Part shown: piece after piece, positions 1 through 9,584 of the stretch
Position numbering within the stretch: position 1 is the first letter of the stretch
How the letters are laid out: each line of letters begins with the position of its first letter
Origin: Colwellia marinimaniae
GTDB lineage: Bacteria; Pseudomonadota; Gammaproteobacteria; Enterobacterales; Alteromonadaceae
Direction of reading: 5' to 3'
Length of the DNA stretch: 64,000 nucleotides
NCBI RefSeq assembly: GCF_002207865.1
Contig: NZ_BDQM01000012.1
Span: forward strand, 52,759 to 116,758
Notes under the pieces: generated by a model
What the model was told of the DNA's origin: nothing
The model's database searches: none
What the model saw: the letters and a program-made list of their open reading frames with translations, nothing else
Program-made: the position numbers and the translations under genes

Positions 1-2174
1 TACGTTTAGATGGTGATGATGCATACCTCGTGGTAGCGGCTGATAAAGGTACGGCGACTTTCTCGGATATTGCTAACGGCATCGCTGAGGAATACAATTT
101 CTGGTTAGGTGATGCTTTTGCTTCAGGTGGTAGTGTTGGCTACGATCATAAAGCCATGGGTATTACCGCTAAAGGTGCTTGGGAGTCAGTTAAACGTCAT
201 TTCAGAGAAATGGATATTGATTGTCAAACTACAGACTTTACCTGTATTGCCATTGGTGATATGGCGGGTGATGTGTTTGGTAATGGTATGTTATTGTCAA
301 AACATATTCGCTTACAAGCTGCGTTTAACCACATGCATATCTTTATTGACCCAAATCCTGAAACCGCGAGTTCCTTTGTCGAGCGTGAACGTTTATTTAA
401 TTTACCTGGTTGTACTTGGGACGATTACAATAAAGAACTTATTTCCAAAGGTGGTGGTATTTTCAGTCGCCATGTGAAATCAATCAAGCTAACGCCTGAA
501 ATTAAGAAAATGATCGGCACGCAAAAACAAAGCATGGCACCCACTGACTTGATGCAAGCCATTTTATCTATGAAGGTAGACCTACTTTGGAATGGTGGTA
601 TAGGAACCTATGTTAAAGCGACTAAAGAAACACATTTAGAAGTAGGTGACCGAGCTAACGATACCTTACGTATTAACGGTGTCGATCTTCAGGCCAAGGT
701 AGTCGGTGAGGGTGGTAATTTAGGTTTCACCCAATTAGGCCGTATTGAATATGCTGCCAATGGTGGCCGTATTAATACCGATGCGGTTGATAATGCCGGT
801 GGTGTTGATTGCTCGGATAATGAAGTAAACATTAAGATATTACTCAATACCTTAGTTCAAAATGGTGATTTAACCATTAAGCAACGTAATAAGCTACTTC
901 ATGATATGACTGAAGACGTAGGTAAAATTGTTATTGAGGATTGTTATCGCCAAACACATTCATTGTCTATCACGGCAATGCGTGGTGCTAGCCAATTAAA
1001 AGAGCAAGTTCGCTTTATTCATGAGCTGGAAAGAGCGGGCAAACTAAATCGCGCGCTAGAGTTTATTCCTGATGACGAAGAAATTGCTGATAGATTAGCA
1101 CAAGGTAAAGGTTTAACCCGTCCTGAACTTTCAGTCTTGCTTGCCTACAGTAAAATGGTTCTTAAAGATGATTTAGTTCATGTGGAAATTACAGATAACC
1201 CTTACCACAACAGTTTATTGATTGAAGCTTTCCCTAAGCAGTTACGTGAACTCTATCAAGATGAAATGCAACAGCATCCATTACGTGCACAAATTATAGC
1301 AACCAAACTTGCCAACAAAATTGGTAATGATATGGGCTTTAACTTTGTCAATCGTATGCAAGAAGAAACCGGTGCTAGTATTGCCGAGATTGCTAATTGT
1401 TATACCATCGCCAGTGCAGTCTTTGAGTTAGATGACTTTTGGCAGAAAATTGAAGTTTTAAATAATCAAATATCTACGGCTATTCAAACTGAAATGTTGT
1501 TTCAATACCGCAGAACGGTACGTCGAGTAACTCGTTGGTTCTTGCGTCATCGTAACAAGTCGCTGTCAATTGCTGAATCCATTGCCTTGTATCAACCTAC
1601 GTTTACCATTATGTCAGAAAAACTCTTTAGTTTTATGATCAGTGATGAAGTTGAATCCATAGCAAGGGTTGCTAGTGATCTAGTTGATGCGGGTGTACCT
1701 AAAGTGGTTGCTACTCGTATTTCTCAGTTAAGCACTCTATTCTCGACCATGGATATTGCAGAAATTGCTCAGGAAAATAACTGTACGGTTGAGCATGCCG
1801 CAATTTTATACTTCGCACTAGGTGCACGTTTAGAGTTACATTGGTTCTTAGATCAAATTACTCGCCAACCCGTGGCAAATCACTGGCAAGCACTTGCTCG
1901 TTCTTCCTTTAGAGAAGAATTAGATTGGCAGCAACGTTCACTAACTTCAGTGGTATTACGTTGCCAATGTGATTCCCAGTTTACTGATTTAGATCAGTTG
2001 CTTACTGAGTGGATTGACGTTAATGAGCAACCTTTGGGACGCTGGAAACATATTTTAGCTGATTTTAAAGTAGGCCAGTCGCACGATTTTGCTAAATTCT
2101 CAGTAGCATTGCGTGAATTAATGTTATTGAGCCTTAATTGCCAACCGGTTTTAGCGAAAGAAAATCTAAAATAA
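1..2174 (+). CDS. gdhB: NAD-specific glutamate dehydrogenase, C-terminal part (cut by window start)
   Basis: This is the C-terminal part (about 723 residues) of the large bacterial NAD-dependent glutamate dehydrogenase, which oxidatively deaminates glutamate to 2-oxoglutarate and ammonia in the cytoplasm. The frame is open from base 3, so the gene begins before the window; the family is usually near 1600 residues. Conserved catalytic-domain segments are visible near the start (VVAADKGTATFSDIAN, GGSVGYDHKAMGITAKGAW, FTCIAIGDMAGDVFGNGML) and further on (VDLLWNGGIGTYVKA, VVGEGGNLGFTQLGR). The rest is the long helical C-terminal domain typical of this class. A terminator follows. The gene symbol varies between genomes (gdhB, gdh2). 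Confidence 0.95.
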   Translation, partial: RLDGDDAYLVVAADKGTATFSDIANGIAEEYNFWLGDAFASGGSVGYDHKAMGITAKGAWESVKRHFREMDIDCQTTDFTCIAIGDMAGDVFGNGMLLSKHIRLQAAFNHMHIFIDPNPETASSFVERERLFNLPGCTWDDYNKELISKGGGIFSRHVKSIKLTPEIKKMIGTQKQSMAPTDLMQAILSMKVDLLWNGGIGTYVKATKETHLEVGDRANDTLRINGVDLQAKVVGEGGNLGFTQLGRIEYAANGGRINTDAVDNAGGVDCSDNEVNIKILLNTLVQNGDLTIKQRNKLLHDMTEDVGKIVIEDCYRQTHSLSITAMRGASQLKEQVRFIHELERAGKLNRALEFIPDDEEIADRLAQGKGLTRPELSVLLAYSKMVLKDDLVHVEITDNPYHNSLLIEAFPKQLRELYQDEMQQHPLRAQIIATKLANKIGNDMGFNFVNRMQEETGASIAEIANCYTIASAVFELDDFWQKIEVLNNQISTAIQTEMLFQYRRTVRRVTRWFLRHRNKSLSIAESIALYQPTFTIMSEKLFSFMISDEVESIARVASDLVDAGVPKVVATRISQLSTLFSTMDIAEIAQENNCTVEHAAILYFALGARLELHWFLDQITRQPVANHWQALARSSFREELDWQQRSLTSVVLRCQCDSQFTDLDQLLTEWIDVNEQPLGRWKHILADFKVGQSHDFAKFSVALRELMLLSLNCQPVLAKENLK

Positions 2175-2240
2175 CCGTGCACTAAGTTTATTTTGCTCAA
2201 ACAGAGCTAGCATATTGTAATGCTCGCTTTAACTGATAAA

Positions 2241-2268
2241 ATCCTCGCCCAGCGGGGATTTTTTATTT
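2241..2268 (+). terminator. Rho-independent terminator after glutamate dehydrogenase
   Basis: An 8-bp stem (ATCCTCGC / GCGGGGAT, one G-U pair) with a 3-base loop is followed by a T-rich tract. It lies 66 bp after the glutamate dehydrogenase stop and 25 bp before pyrD. Confidence 0.8.
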
Positions 2269-2292
2269 TAATAATTTACAAGCCGAGGCACT

Positions 2293-3303
2293 ATGTTTTA
2301 TCCAGCCATTCGTAAAGTACTTTTTCAGTTTGACGCTGAAACCATCCATGAGTTGACTATAAAAGGCTTAAAAAGCACGGGAAAATCACCTTTAAATATT
2401 TTTTATAAGCAACAAGTAGCAGATAAACCGGTAACCGTTATGGGGATAAAATTTCCTAATCCCCTTGGTTTAGCGGCCGGTCTTGATAAAAATGGTGAGT
2501 GTATTAATGCTTTCGCTGCTATGGGCTTTGGTTTTATTGAAGTAGGCACAGTAACACCTCGTCCACAGCCGGGTAATGATAAACCACGTATCTTTAGATT
2601 ACCTCAAGCCAACGCGATTATTAATCGTATGGGCTTTAACAATAAAGGTGTTGATTACCTAGTATCACAAGTACAAGCGGCTAATTTTAAAGGTGTTTTA
2701 GGCATCAATATTGGTAAAAATAAAGATACCCCAGAAGAAAATGCGAAAGATGACTACCTTTACTGCATGCGTAAGGTTTATGACTTAGCGACTTATATTA
2801 CCGTGAATATATCATCGCCTAATACCCCAGGTTTGCGCTCGCTACAATACGGTGATGCATTGAATGATTTATTGATAGTTTTGAAGGCTGAGCAGAAAAT
2901 ACTTGCTGATAAATACGGTAAATATATCCCGCTTACGGTTAAAATCGCGCCAGACTTATCTGAAGATGAAGTCAAATCTATCGCTAAATCATTAATTGAT
3001 AACGGTATTGATGGCGTGATTGCTACTAATACTACCTTATCTCGTGATGGCGTTGAAGGTCTTGAATTTGGCGGCGAACAAGGTGGCTTAAGCGGTCAAC
3101 CGGTGAAAGATAAAAGTACTCAGGTGATCAAGATATTAAGTGAAGCGCTTGATAATAAATTACCCATTATTGGTGTTGGCGGCATAGCATCGAGTGACGA
3201 TGCCAATGAAAAATTAGCCGCTGGCGCAAGTTTAGTGCAAGTGTACACTGGCTTTATTTATCAAGGTCCACCGTTAGTTAAAGATATAATTAATGGTTTG
3301 TAA
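2293..3303 (+). CDS. pyrD: Dihydroorotate dehydrogenase (quinone), class 2
   Basis: The product oxidises dihydroorotate to orotate, the fourth step of pyrimidine synthesis, passing electrons to quinone at the inner membrane. At 336 residues it has the usual class 2 length. The N-terminal membrane-associating helices ([22 protein letters not shown]) precede an FMN-binding TIM barrel with [14 protein letters not shown], the substrate loop [25 protein letters not shown] containing the class 2 catalytic serine, [16 protein letters not shown] and [13 protein letters not shown]. It sits just after the glutamate dehydrogenase terminator, so it probably has its own promoter or depends on read-through. 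Confidence 0.96.
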   Translation: MFYPAIRKVLFQFDAETIHELTIKGLKSTGKSPLNIFYKQQVADKPVTVMGIKFPNPLGLAAGLDKNGECINAFAAMGFGFIEVGTVTPRPQPGNDKPRIFRLPQANAIINRMGFNNKGVDYLVSQVQAANFKGVLGINIGKNKDTPEENAKDDYLYCMRKVYDLATYITVNISSPNTPGLRSLQYGDALNDLLIVLKAEQKILADKYGKYIPLTVKIAPDLSEDEVKSIAKSLIDNGIDGVIATNTTLSRDGVEGLEFGGEQGGLSGQPVKDKSTQVIKILSEALDNKLPIIGVGGIASSDDANEKLAAGASLVQVYTGFIYQGPPLVKDIINGL

Positions 3304-3421
3304 GTGATAAAAAATAAAGTGGCACTTTGTAGTATTTAACTTTTTGTTTTTGTTTTTGTTACAAAATGCCGCTTGCTGTCAAGTGAGATTAAGCTACACT
3401 AGCCGAGTAAAAGTCTTTAAA

Positions 3422-3567
3422 TAACATGCCTATGTACATGGTTCAGGATCGTCATCCCCGTGGTGTCTTAATCGGGGATCCAGCTTCTAAAAGCAATGGA
3501 TCTTCGATCAGAGACTTCGAAGATGACGTTTACAACGACGTCCTGAGCTAACTACATAGCCATGTTA
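3422..3567. repeat. MITE-like palindromic element, about 146 bp
   Basis: The two ends are imperfect inverted repeats of about 30 bp: the left begins TAACATGCCTATGTA and the reverse complement of the right begins TAACATGGCTATGTA, both continuing into TCAGGA. Inside are two further hairpins, one around ATCCCCG/CGGGGAT and one around ATCTTCGA/TTCGAAGAT. No ORF is present. It fills most of the gap between pyrD and the cytochrome c' gene. It looks like a non-autonomous transposon or a mobile repeat of the REP/MITE type. Confidence 0.7.
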
Positions 3568-3589
3568 AATAATCATTATTAAGAGAGAT

Positions 3590-4078
3590 ATGATGTCGAT
3601 AAATGTCCTGAAAAAAAGTTTATTAGCTATTACCGTGGCAACGAGTTTAGTAGCTGCTACTGCCGTTGTGGCGCAACCAGCCAGCTCTGAAAAACATGCA
3701 ATCAAAGCAACTGAGTTACGTCAATCAGTGTTCAAATTACTGGGTAGTAATATGGGTACGTTAGGCGCTATGGCGAAGGGTAAAATCCCCCTTGATGCCG
3801 TTGTTGTTGAAAAAAACGCCACTCGCATACAGCAACTATCCTTGATGATTGCCGATTATACCCGTACTGATACCTCGAAGTTTAACGTTAAAACAGAGGC
3901 ATTAGCCAAAGTTTGGCAAGAAAATGATCACTTCAATAAAGATATCGAAAAATTAACCTTAGCTTCCACTACGTTAATTGCCGCGGCAAAATCTAACGAT
4001 GAAAGTGCCATTAAAAAAGCGATTGGCGGTGTTGGTAAAACTTGCGGCGGTTGTCATAATGACTTTAAGAAAGATTAA
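3590..4078 (+). CDS. Cytochrome c', periplasmic
   Basis: This is a 162-residue exported c-type cytochrome of the cytochrome c' family, a four-helix bundle thought to handle nitric oxide or electron transfer in the periplasm. A signal peptide (hydrophobic stretch to about residue 28, ending AVVAQPA) is followed by the helical domain. The single haem motif CGGCH lies only seven residues from the C-terminus, as expected for this family. Two adjacent ATG codons (3590 and 3593) follow an AGAGAG ribosome site; the second has the better spacing. A strong terminator follows. A cytochrome b561 gene, often found beside cytochrome c', lies 2.8 kb away on the other strand. Confidence 0.9.
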   Translation: MMSINVLKKSLLAITVATSLVAATAVVAQPASSEKHAIKATELRQSVFKLLGSNMGTLGAMAKGKIPLDAVVVEKNATRIQQLSLMIADYTRTDTSKFNVKTEALAKVWQENDHFNKDIEKLTLASTTLIAAAKSNDESAIKKAIGGVGKTCGGCHNDFKKD

Positions 4079-4110
4079 TTGATAGAGTTCTCTGCCCAGC
4101 TCATTTTTTA

Positions 4111-4141
4111 AAAGCCCTTGCCAGTTGCAAGGGCTTTTTTG
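4111..4141 (+). terminator. Rho-independent terminator after cytochrome c'
   Basis: The stem AAAGCCCTTGC / GCAAGGGCTTT with a short loop is followed by six T residues. It lies 33 bp after the stop codon. Confidence 0.9.
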
Positions 4142-4329
4142 TGGCACTTAATAAATCAGTAAGTAACTATTTAACGGTTAAAAGTCTAATAAGGCTTTAC
4201 TCGCACTAGGCTGAATTTCTCCAGTAATTAATGACTTAAACGCTAGAATTAATAAAATTTATGTATTAAACTTGTTTGGCTTAATTTTAACAATAAGTAA
4301 CATTTAACAAAAAAATACAGGGATTTATC

Positions 4330-4809
4330 ATGAAAAAGTTATTAATAGCCGCAACATTATTAGTATCAACTTCTGCACTTGCAGATGCACCGGGTAGCCA
4401 ATCTTGTGGTTGGGGTAACATGCTTTTCGCGGGTCAATCTGGTACTCCTAGCCATGTGTTAGCTGCGACAACCAATAATTCAACAGGTAACAATACTTTT
4501 GGTATGACATTCGGTACTAACGGCTGTTCAACTAAAGGTACATTGACTTACGGTGGTAAGGAAATGATTGATGTTAGCATGATTATGGATGAGTTCAGTG
4601 AAGACGTTGCTCGTGGTGATGGTGAAGCATTAACCGCCGTTGCTGTTTCTTTAGGTGTATCAGCAGCTGACCGTGCATTATTTAAGTCGACGCTACATAA
4701 CAACTTCAATACATTATTCCCTTCAGAAGATGCAACTACTGAGCATGTTGTTAGCTCAATGTTCACCTTGATGAAAAATAACGAAATTTTAGCTAAATAC
4801 ACTGTTTAG
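4330..4809 (+). CDS. DUF3015 family exported protein
   Basis: This 159-residue protein starts with a clear signal peptide (MKKLLIAATLLVSTSALA) and continues with a cysteine- and glycine-rich segment (CGWGNMLFAGQSGTPSH, then TNGCS) that marks the DUF3015 family. The function is unknown. It is followed by its own terminator and then by a DUF4105 gene on the same strand; the two families often occur together in marine gammaproteobacteria (recalled, not tested). The start is supported by the signal peptide and by AGGGA upstream. A periplasmic or outer-membrane role beside the DUF4105 protein is an inference from position only. Confidence 0.85.
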   Translation: MKKLLIAATLLVSTSALADAPGSQSCGWGNMLFAGQSGTPSHVLAATTNNSTGNNTFGMTFGTNGCSTKGTLTYGGKEMIDVSMIMDEFSEDVARGDGEALTAVAVSLGVSAADRALFKSTLHNNFNTLFPSEDATTEHVVSSMFTLMKNNEILAKYTV

Positions 4810-4830
4810 TATTTAACTTTTTTCGAAGAC

Positions 4831-4857
4831 AAAAGGCTGCTTTAAGTAGCCTTTTTT
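4831..4857 (+). terminator. Rho-independent terminator after DUF3015 gene
   Basis: AAAAGGCT and AGCCTTTT pair around a short loop and end in a T tract, 21 bp after the DUF3015 stop. Confidence 0.85.
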
Positions 4858-4920
4858 AATTAGTGAATTTATATCTTCAGTCTTCATTTAACGCCAGCAC
4901 ATTCTTAGCAAGAAAACTCT

Positions 4921-6777
4921 ATGAACTTTAAAGCATCGCTATTATTACCCTTATTTTTTTTATTGGCTGTGAAAGCTAATGCACAGCAACCAAATAATAT
5001 TTCTCAATTGGCGCAAACAGAGCAGTGGCAAGCATTATTACATATCAATACGCAAACAGAGGGTAGTGATATTGAAAGCTATGTTGATGACGCTAGTTTT
5101 TTTTTAGCGAACGATGGCGCAACAAATCCGATAAATGAATTATTAGCGACGATTTCTGCTTTGAAAAATCAAAGCGAAACTCAATGTAAATTTCCGGCCA
5201 GAACCCTGTTTTTATTAGAAAATATTCAAGGGCTTGCCCAAGAAGTTAAACCCTTTGTTTGTCAGGAGTATCTAGACTGGCGTAAAAAACTCAATACCAC
5301 GAGTGTAGTGTTGGTCTTTGCCTCAGCACAATTAAATAGTCCCTCCTCTATGTATGGTCACACTTTTTTTCGCTTTGACCCTGAAAATGTTGAGCAAAAT
5401 TCTACTTACCTTTCTTATGCCTTGAACTTCGGCGCGACAGTGCCTGCAGGTGATGGCGGTTTTTTATATGCGGCCAGAGGATTAACCGGTGGTTACCCAG
5501 GTAAATTTGCCGCTAACCCCTACTTTGAAAAAATCAAAGAGTATAACCGCTTGGAAAATCGTGATTTATGGGAATATAAATTAAATTTAAAGCCCGATGA
5601 AATTGATGCAATGTTAGCCCATATTTGGGAGTTACAAGGCATTAGCTTTGAATATTATTTCTTTGATGAAAACTGCTCCTTTCGTTTGCTTGAATTACTT
5701 GATGTTGCTCGGCCCGGTTTATACCTAGCGAATAATTTTCCGGTTACCGCTATGCCACTAGATACGGTAAGGGTAGTACAAGAAGCTGATTTAATAGCGG
5801 ATACTCATTACCGACCGTCAATTTTAACTGAGCTAAAAGCGCAATTAGCTATGTTAAGTGATGATGAAAATGCCTTGGCACTGGCTTTATCTAAAGATAT
5901 TGAGCTATTAAATAAAGACGAATTTATCAGTTTAACAATTAAGCAGCAACAACTCATTGTTGATAGTGCTTATCGGTATTTACGTTATCAAAATACATTT
6001 AATGGCCGTGCTAAAGCCACCACGCGTCGAAGCTTTTTACTATTGAGGCGCTTAAGCGAAAATCCAAGCAAGCTAACTATCACCATTGAACAACCAGTGC
6101 GCCCTGATCTTGGCCATAAAACGTCGATGCTGGGTGTCAGCTTTGGTCAAAACCTAGACCAAGGCTTTGTCGAATTTAAATACCGAGGCAGTTATCATGA
6201 CTTACTTGACCCTATTGGCGGTTATTACCAAGGTATGTCATTAAATATGGTTAATGTCATGATCCGAGCCTATCAAGGGGGTAAGGTTAAACTCGAAAAA
6301 GCGGAGTTACTTGATATCGTCTCTTTATCAGCAAGGAATAATTATTTTTCACCTTGGTCATGGAAAGCTAATATAAGCGTAGAGCAACAATGGACAGTTG
6401 ATAAGGAAGTATTAGTCACTCAAGGCTCAGGAGGCGGCGGTGTTAGTTACCAAGTAATTGACAATACTCATGTTTTTGGCTTTGTCACCGGGCGATTAGA
6501 GTTTAATCGTAAGCTGAATAGTTTTGCCGCCGTTGCACCGGGAGTACATGTTGGCTTGTTACATTATTGGCCAAAAAGCACCTTAATGATTGAAGCCGAG
6601 CATTATCAATTTTTATTTGATCAAAGCCAACGTAGTCGGTTCAGTTTGCAACACAGTATGCAACTTAGCAATAAGGATAGCTTGAGGATTTCTGCTGACT
6701 TTCACCGTGTCGAAGGTAAGGACCATGCCCGAAATAGTTTTCAAGAATTCAAAGTGGAATATCGCCATTATTTCTAG
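4921..6777 (+). CDS. DUF4105 (Lnb N-terminal periplasmic domain) protein with C-terminal barrel-like region
   Basis: This is a 618-residue exported protein with a signal peptide ending near VKANAQQ. Residues about 120-270 form the DUF4105 domain, now named for the Bacteroides lipoprotein N-acyltransferase Lnb. The likely catalytic pair of this thiol-enzyme fold is visible: His about 147 in SSMYGHTFFRF and Cys about 252 in FDENCSFRLLELLD. The last ~230 residues are rich in alternating beta-strand patterns ending in an aromatic residue (VEYRHYF), suggesting an outer-membrane barrel. The domain is supported; lipoprotein acylation is only a family-based possibility, since gammaproteobacteria normally use Lnt. 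The upstream neighbour is a DUF3015 gene. Confidence 0.85.
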   Translation: MNFKASLLLPLFFLLAVKANAQQPNNISQLAQTEQWQALLHINTQTEGSDIESYVDDASFFLANDGATNPINELLATISALKNQSETQCKFPARTLFLLENIQGLAQEVKPFVCQEYLDWRKKLNTTSVVLVFASAQLNSPSSMYGHTFFRFDPENVEQNSTYLSYALNFGATVPAGDGGFLYAARGLTGGYPGKFAANPYFEKIKEYNRLENRDLWEYKLNLKPDEIDAMLAHIWELQGISFEYYFFDENCSFRLLELLDVARPGLYLANNFPVTAMPLDTVRVVQEADLIADTHYRPSILTELKAQLAMLSDDENALALALSKDIELLNKDEFISLTIKQQQLIVDSAYRYLRYQNTFNGRAKATTRRSFLLLRRLSENPSKLTITIEQPVRPDLGHKTSMLGVSFGQNLDQGFVEFKYRGSYHDLLDPIGGYYQGMSLNMVNVMIRAYQGGKVKLEKAELLDIVSLSARNNYFSPWSWKANISVEQQWTVDKEVLVTQGSGGGGVSYQVIDNTHVFGFVTGRLEFNRKLNSFAAVAPGVHVGLLHYWPKSTLMIEAEHYQFLFDQSQRSRFSLQHSMQLSNKDSLRISADFHRVEGKDHARNSFQEFKVEYRHYF

Positions 6778-6844
6778 TGCTTGTTAATGGTTGGCGCTCT
6801 ATTGCTATTATAAAATCGAGTTAAGTCAAGGGTATAAAAGCACA

Positions 6845-6872
6845 AAAAGGTTAGCCAAGTGGCTAACCTTTT
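6845..6872. terminator. Bidirectional terminator between DUF4105 and cytochrome b561 genes
   Basis: An 8-bp perfect stem GGTTAGCC / GGCTAACC with loop AAGT has A residues on its left and T residues on its right, so it can serve both convergent genes. Confidence 0.85.
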
Positions 6873-6913
6873 CATATCAACACTGCTGTATAGCGATAGC
6901 TTGTAACAAGCAT

Positions 6914-7600
6914 TTAATAGTAAAATTCTTCTAGTACCGGTGCATTGATGATAACAAGCCAATAAACAAAACCAAGACAAAAAATGGCAACAATGCCACC
7001 GAGAATAAGCTTCGAATGTGGAATAGCATCAATAGCGTTTACTTGCTTAGCGGATTTTTTTCCGGTGATCATAGGCAATACTAAATTTTGTTTTTTTATG
7101 CACCAATAGTAAGTAATGGCCCCAAGGTGCAAAGCAATGGCGGCAATCATAAAGTCAAAGGTGTTGTGATGTAAAAAAAACATTATTTTCTCTAAATCAT
7201 TACCAATACTGCCGTAGTATGGCCCGGAGGAAAAAATATCATCATTGATAAATAAGCCGCTAACGGCTTGTAAAGTGATTAATACAATCATCAATACCAC
7301 CATCAAGGCACCTAAGGGATTATGACCAGGGGTATTTTTACTCTCCTTTGCCGGGTGTAAATAGTGAATAAGCGTCTTGGGCGAGGGGATAAACTGAGCA
7401 AAGCGTGCATGTTTTGGCCCGATAATGCCCCAGAGAATGCGAAATGCGATTAAAGCTAAGGCAACGAAACCCAATTGCATATGTAGTTCAATCATTTCCC
7501 CTTCTTGCTCCGAGGTATACCAAGACGCTAGGATGGTTATGGCAAAGCTCCAATGAAAAATGCGCAAGGGTAAATCCCAAATAAGATGTTTTTCTGTCAC
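6914..7600 (-). CDS. Cytochrome b561 / Ni-Fe hydrogenase b-type subunit-like membrane protein
   Basis: A 228-residue di-haem membrane cytochrome that passes electrons between the quinone pool and a periplasmic partner. Four main hydrophobic segments carry likely haem ligands: His in LPLRIFHWSF, His in MIELHMQLGF, His in MFFLHHNTFD and His in IAALHLGAITYYW. A fifth hydrophobic helix lies near the C-terminus (LILGGIVAIFCLGFVYW). The start is GTG, preceded by an AAGG ribosome site. In related bacteria this type of gene lies next to cytochrome c'; here the cytochrome c' gene is nearby but separated by the DUF3015 and DUF4105 genes. Confidence 0.9.
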   Translation of the reverse strand: MTEKHLIWDLPLRIFHWSFAITILASWYTSEQEGEMIELHMQLGFVALALIAFRILWGIIGPKHARFAQFIPSPKTLIHYLHPAKESKNTPGHNPLGALMVVLMIVLITLQAVSGLFINDDIFSSGPYYGSIGNDLEKIMFFLHHNTFDFMIAAIALHLGAITYYWCIKKQNLVLPMITGKKSAKQVNAIDAIPHSKLILGGIVAIFCLGFVYWLVIINAPVLEEFYY

Positions 7601-7801
7601 GTAATCGCCTTTAATTGCCCGAGTGAATAGTCATTGAGGGCGCTATTTTACCCTAAGTTACTAGGTAAAGTTAAGTCGCTAAATGTTACTAATTATCATT
7701 TTTTTTGTGTTTAGTTTTGATATTTATTTTTTGTCTGTTATTGAGGCATGTTAAAGTGTACTTATTAGGGCTCAACTTAACAAAATAACCATATAAATAT
7801 C

Positions 7802-9484
7802 ATGAAGAAACTTCAAGTCATTAGTGTCATTAGTGCCATTACATCACTGTTAATCGCTACGCCCCTTATGGCGCAGACAACCATAATAAAAAATGTCAAT
7901 GGTTACACTCTCAGTGGTGAGACCTTAATAAAATTTTCTGCTATATCTTTCACTAACGACACCATCAATAAAACATATCAACCAGGTGAAACTATTGATA
8001 TAGCGAATGATGTGGTGGTTATTGATGGTCATGGTCAAACTATGCTGCCAGGATTAATTGACGCACATGGCCACGTTCTTGGTTATGGACACAGTTTACT
8101 GCGGGTTGACTTGGTTAATAGCGCATCAGAAGCCGATGCCGTTAACCGGACCATAGTTTATGCCAAAGATAATCCTTCCTTAAGCTGGGTGCTTGGTCGA
8201 GGCTGGAATCAGGTGCAATGGCTTAATAATAGTTACCCCAGTGCTAAAAGTTTAGATAAGGCTTTTCCAGATAAGCCTGTTTGGCTCAAACGAGTTGATG
8301 GTCATGCTGGTTGGGCAAACTCTAAAGCTATGGCCTTAGCGGGGATAACTGCAGCGAGTAAAGCCCCCGCTGGCGGGGAGATAATAAGAGATGAAAAAGG
8401 CCAGCCTACTGGGGTGTTTATTGATAATGCTATGGAGTTGATCACCGCGAGCATTGCCCCACCATCACGTAGTGAAGATAAGTTAGCTTTAACCAAAGCA
8501 ATGCATTCATTGGCAAGTTTGGGATTAACCAGTGTTCATGACGCCGGCATAGATCAAAATAATATTAACTTATATAAAGAGCTAGCCAGTGAAAATAATA
8601 TGACCATTCGTATTAATGGCATGTTGTATTTACCCAGCGAAAACTGGCAGCAACAATTAGCACAGGGCCCTTTTAAAACTCACGATGACATGTTTATTTT
8701 TAACAGTGTAAAAATTCAAGCAGATGGTGCTTTAGGCAGTAGGGGAGCCTCATTAATTAACGATTATAGCGATCATGCTGGTCATAAGGGCTTGTTATTA
8801 CATGATAAGGAAACCTTACAACACTATATTGATTTTGCTATGAATGCTGGTTTTCAAGTTAACACCCATGCTATTGGTGATAATGCCAATAAATTGATAT
8901 TGGACCTGTATCAGCAAGCCATTGCTAAAAGTAACACTAAGTCATTACGGCATAGAATAGAGCACGCACAAGTACTGCGCTTAGTTGATATCCCTCGCTT
9001 TGCCTCACTTAATGTTATTGCCTCAATGCAAGCGACACATGCCACTAGTGATAAAAACATGGCAGTTACTCGTCTTGGCGAACAACGTATTTTAGGTGCC
9101 TATGCATGGCGAAAGTTGCTTGATAGTAATGCTGTTATTGCTGCTGGCTCAGATTTTCCGGTAGAGTCGCCCAATCCGTTTTATGGTTTACATGCGGCCA
9201 TTACTAGGCAAGATCACAACAACTCACCTCAAGGCGGTTGGTATGGAGAGCAAAAGATGACACCAGTTGAAGCGTTGAGAAGTTTTACTCTAGATGCCGC
9301 TTATGCAGCTCATCAAGAAAAGCTAATAGGCAGCTTAGAGGCCGGTAAAAAAGCTGATTTCATTCTGCTTAGCGATGATATATTTACTATGCCAGCAAGC
9401 CAAATATGGCAAAGTCAGGTGTTACAAACCTGGGTAGCAGGTAAAAAGGTTTTTTCTTTAGCCGAGCCATCCGTAGCTAAATAG
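7802..9484 (+). CDS. Exported amidohydrolase (amidohydrolase family 3, YtcJ-like)
   Basis: A 560-residue metal-dependent hydrolase with a signal peptide (to about LMAQTT). Metal-site motifs of the amidohydrolase superfamily are visible in order: PGLIDAHGHVLGYGH, QADGALGSRGASL, VNTHAIGDNAN, RIEHAQVL and AAGSDFPVESPNP. The C-terminal composite domain includes GSLEAGKKADFILLS. Family members hydrolyse cyclic amides, N-acyl compounds or similar substrates; the substrate here cannot be told. The signal peptide implies action in the periplasm. It stands alone between the divergent cytochrome b561 gene and the convergent asnB. Confidence 0.92.
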   Translation: MKKLQVISVISAITSLLIATPLMAQTTIIKNVNGYTLSGETLIKFSAISFTNDTINKTYQPGETIDIANDVVVIDGHGQTMLPGLIDAHGHVLGYGHSLLRVDLVNSASEADAVNRTIVYAKDNPSLSWVLGRGWNQVQWLNNSYPSAKSLDKAFPDKPVWLKRVDGHAGWANSKAMALAGITAASKAPAGGEIIRDEKGQPTGVFIDNAMELITASIAPPSRSEDKLALTKAMHSLASLGLTSVHDAGIDQNNINLYKELASENNMTIRINGMLYLPSENWQQQLAQGPFKTHDDMFIFNSVKIQADGALGSRGASLINDYSDHAGHKGLLLHDKETLQHYIDFAMNAGFQVNTHAIGDNANKLILDLYQQAIAKSNTKSLRHRIEHAQVLRLVDIPRFASLNVIASMQATHATSDKNMAVTRLGEQRILGAYAWRKLLDSNAVIAAGSDFPVESPNPFYGLHAAITRQDHNNSPQGGWYGEQKMTPVEALRSFTLDAAYAAHQEKLIGSLEAGKKADFILLSDDIFTMPASQIWQSQVLQTWVAGKKVFSLAEPSVAK

Positions 9485-9514
9485 CATCTGCTGAATAGGC
9501 TCGATAAAAAATAC

Positions 9515-9545
9515 AAAAGCCGATATTAGCTAATATCGGCTTTTT
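9515..9545. terminator. Bidirectional terminator between amidohydrolase and asnB
   Basis: A long perfect palindrome (AGCCGATATTAGC and its complement) is flanked by A residues on the left and T residues on the right, between two convergent genes. Confidence 0.9.
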
Positions 9546-9584
9546 ATGATCTTGCTCGTTAAACAAGCGCGTTACCAACGGTTA

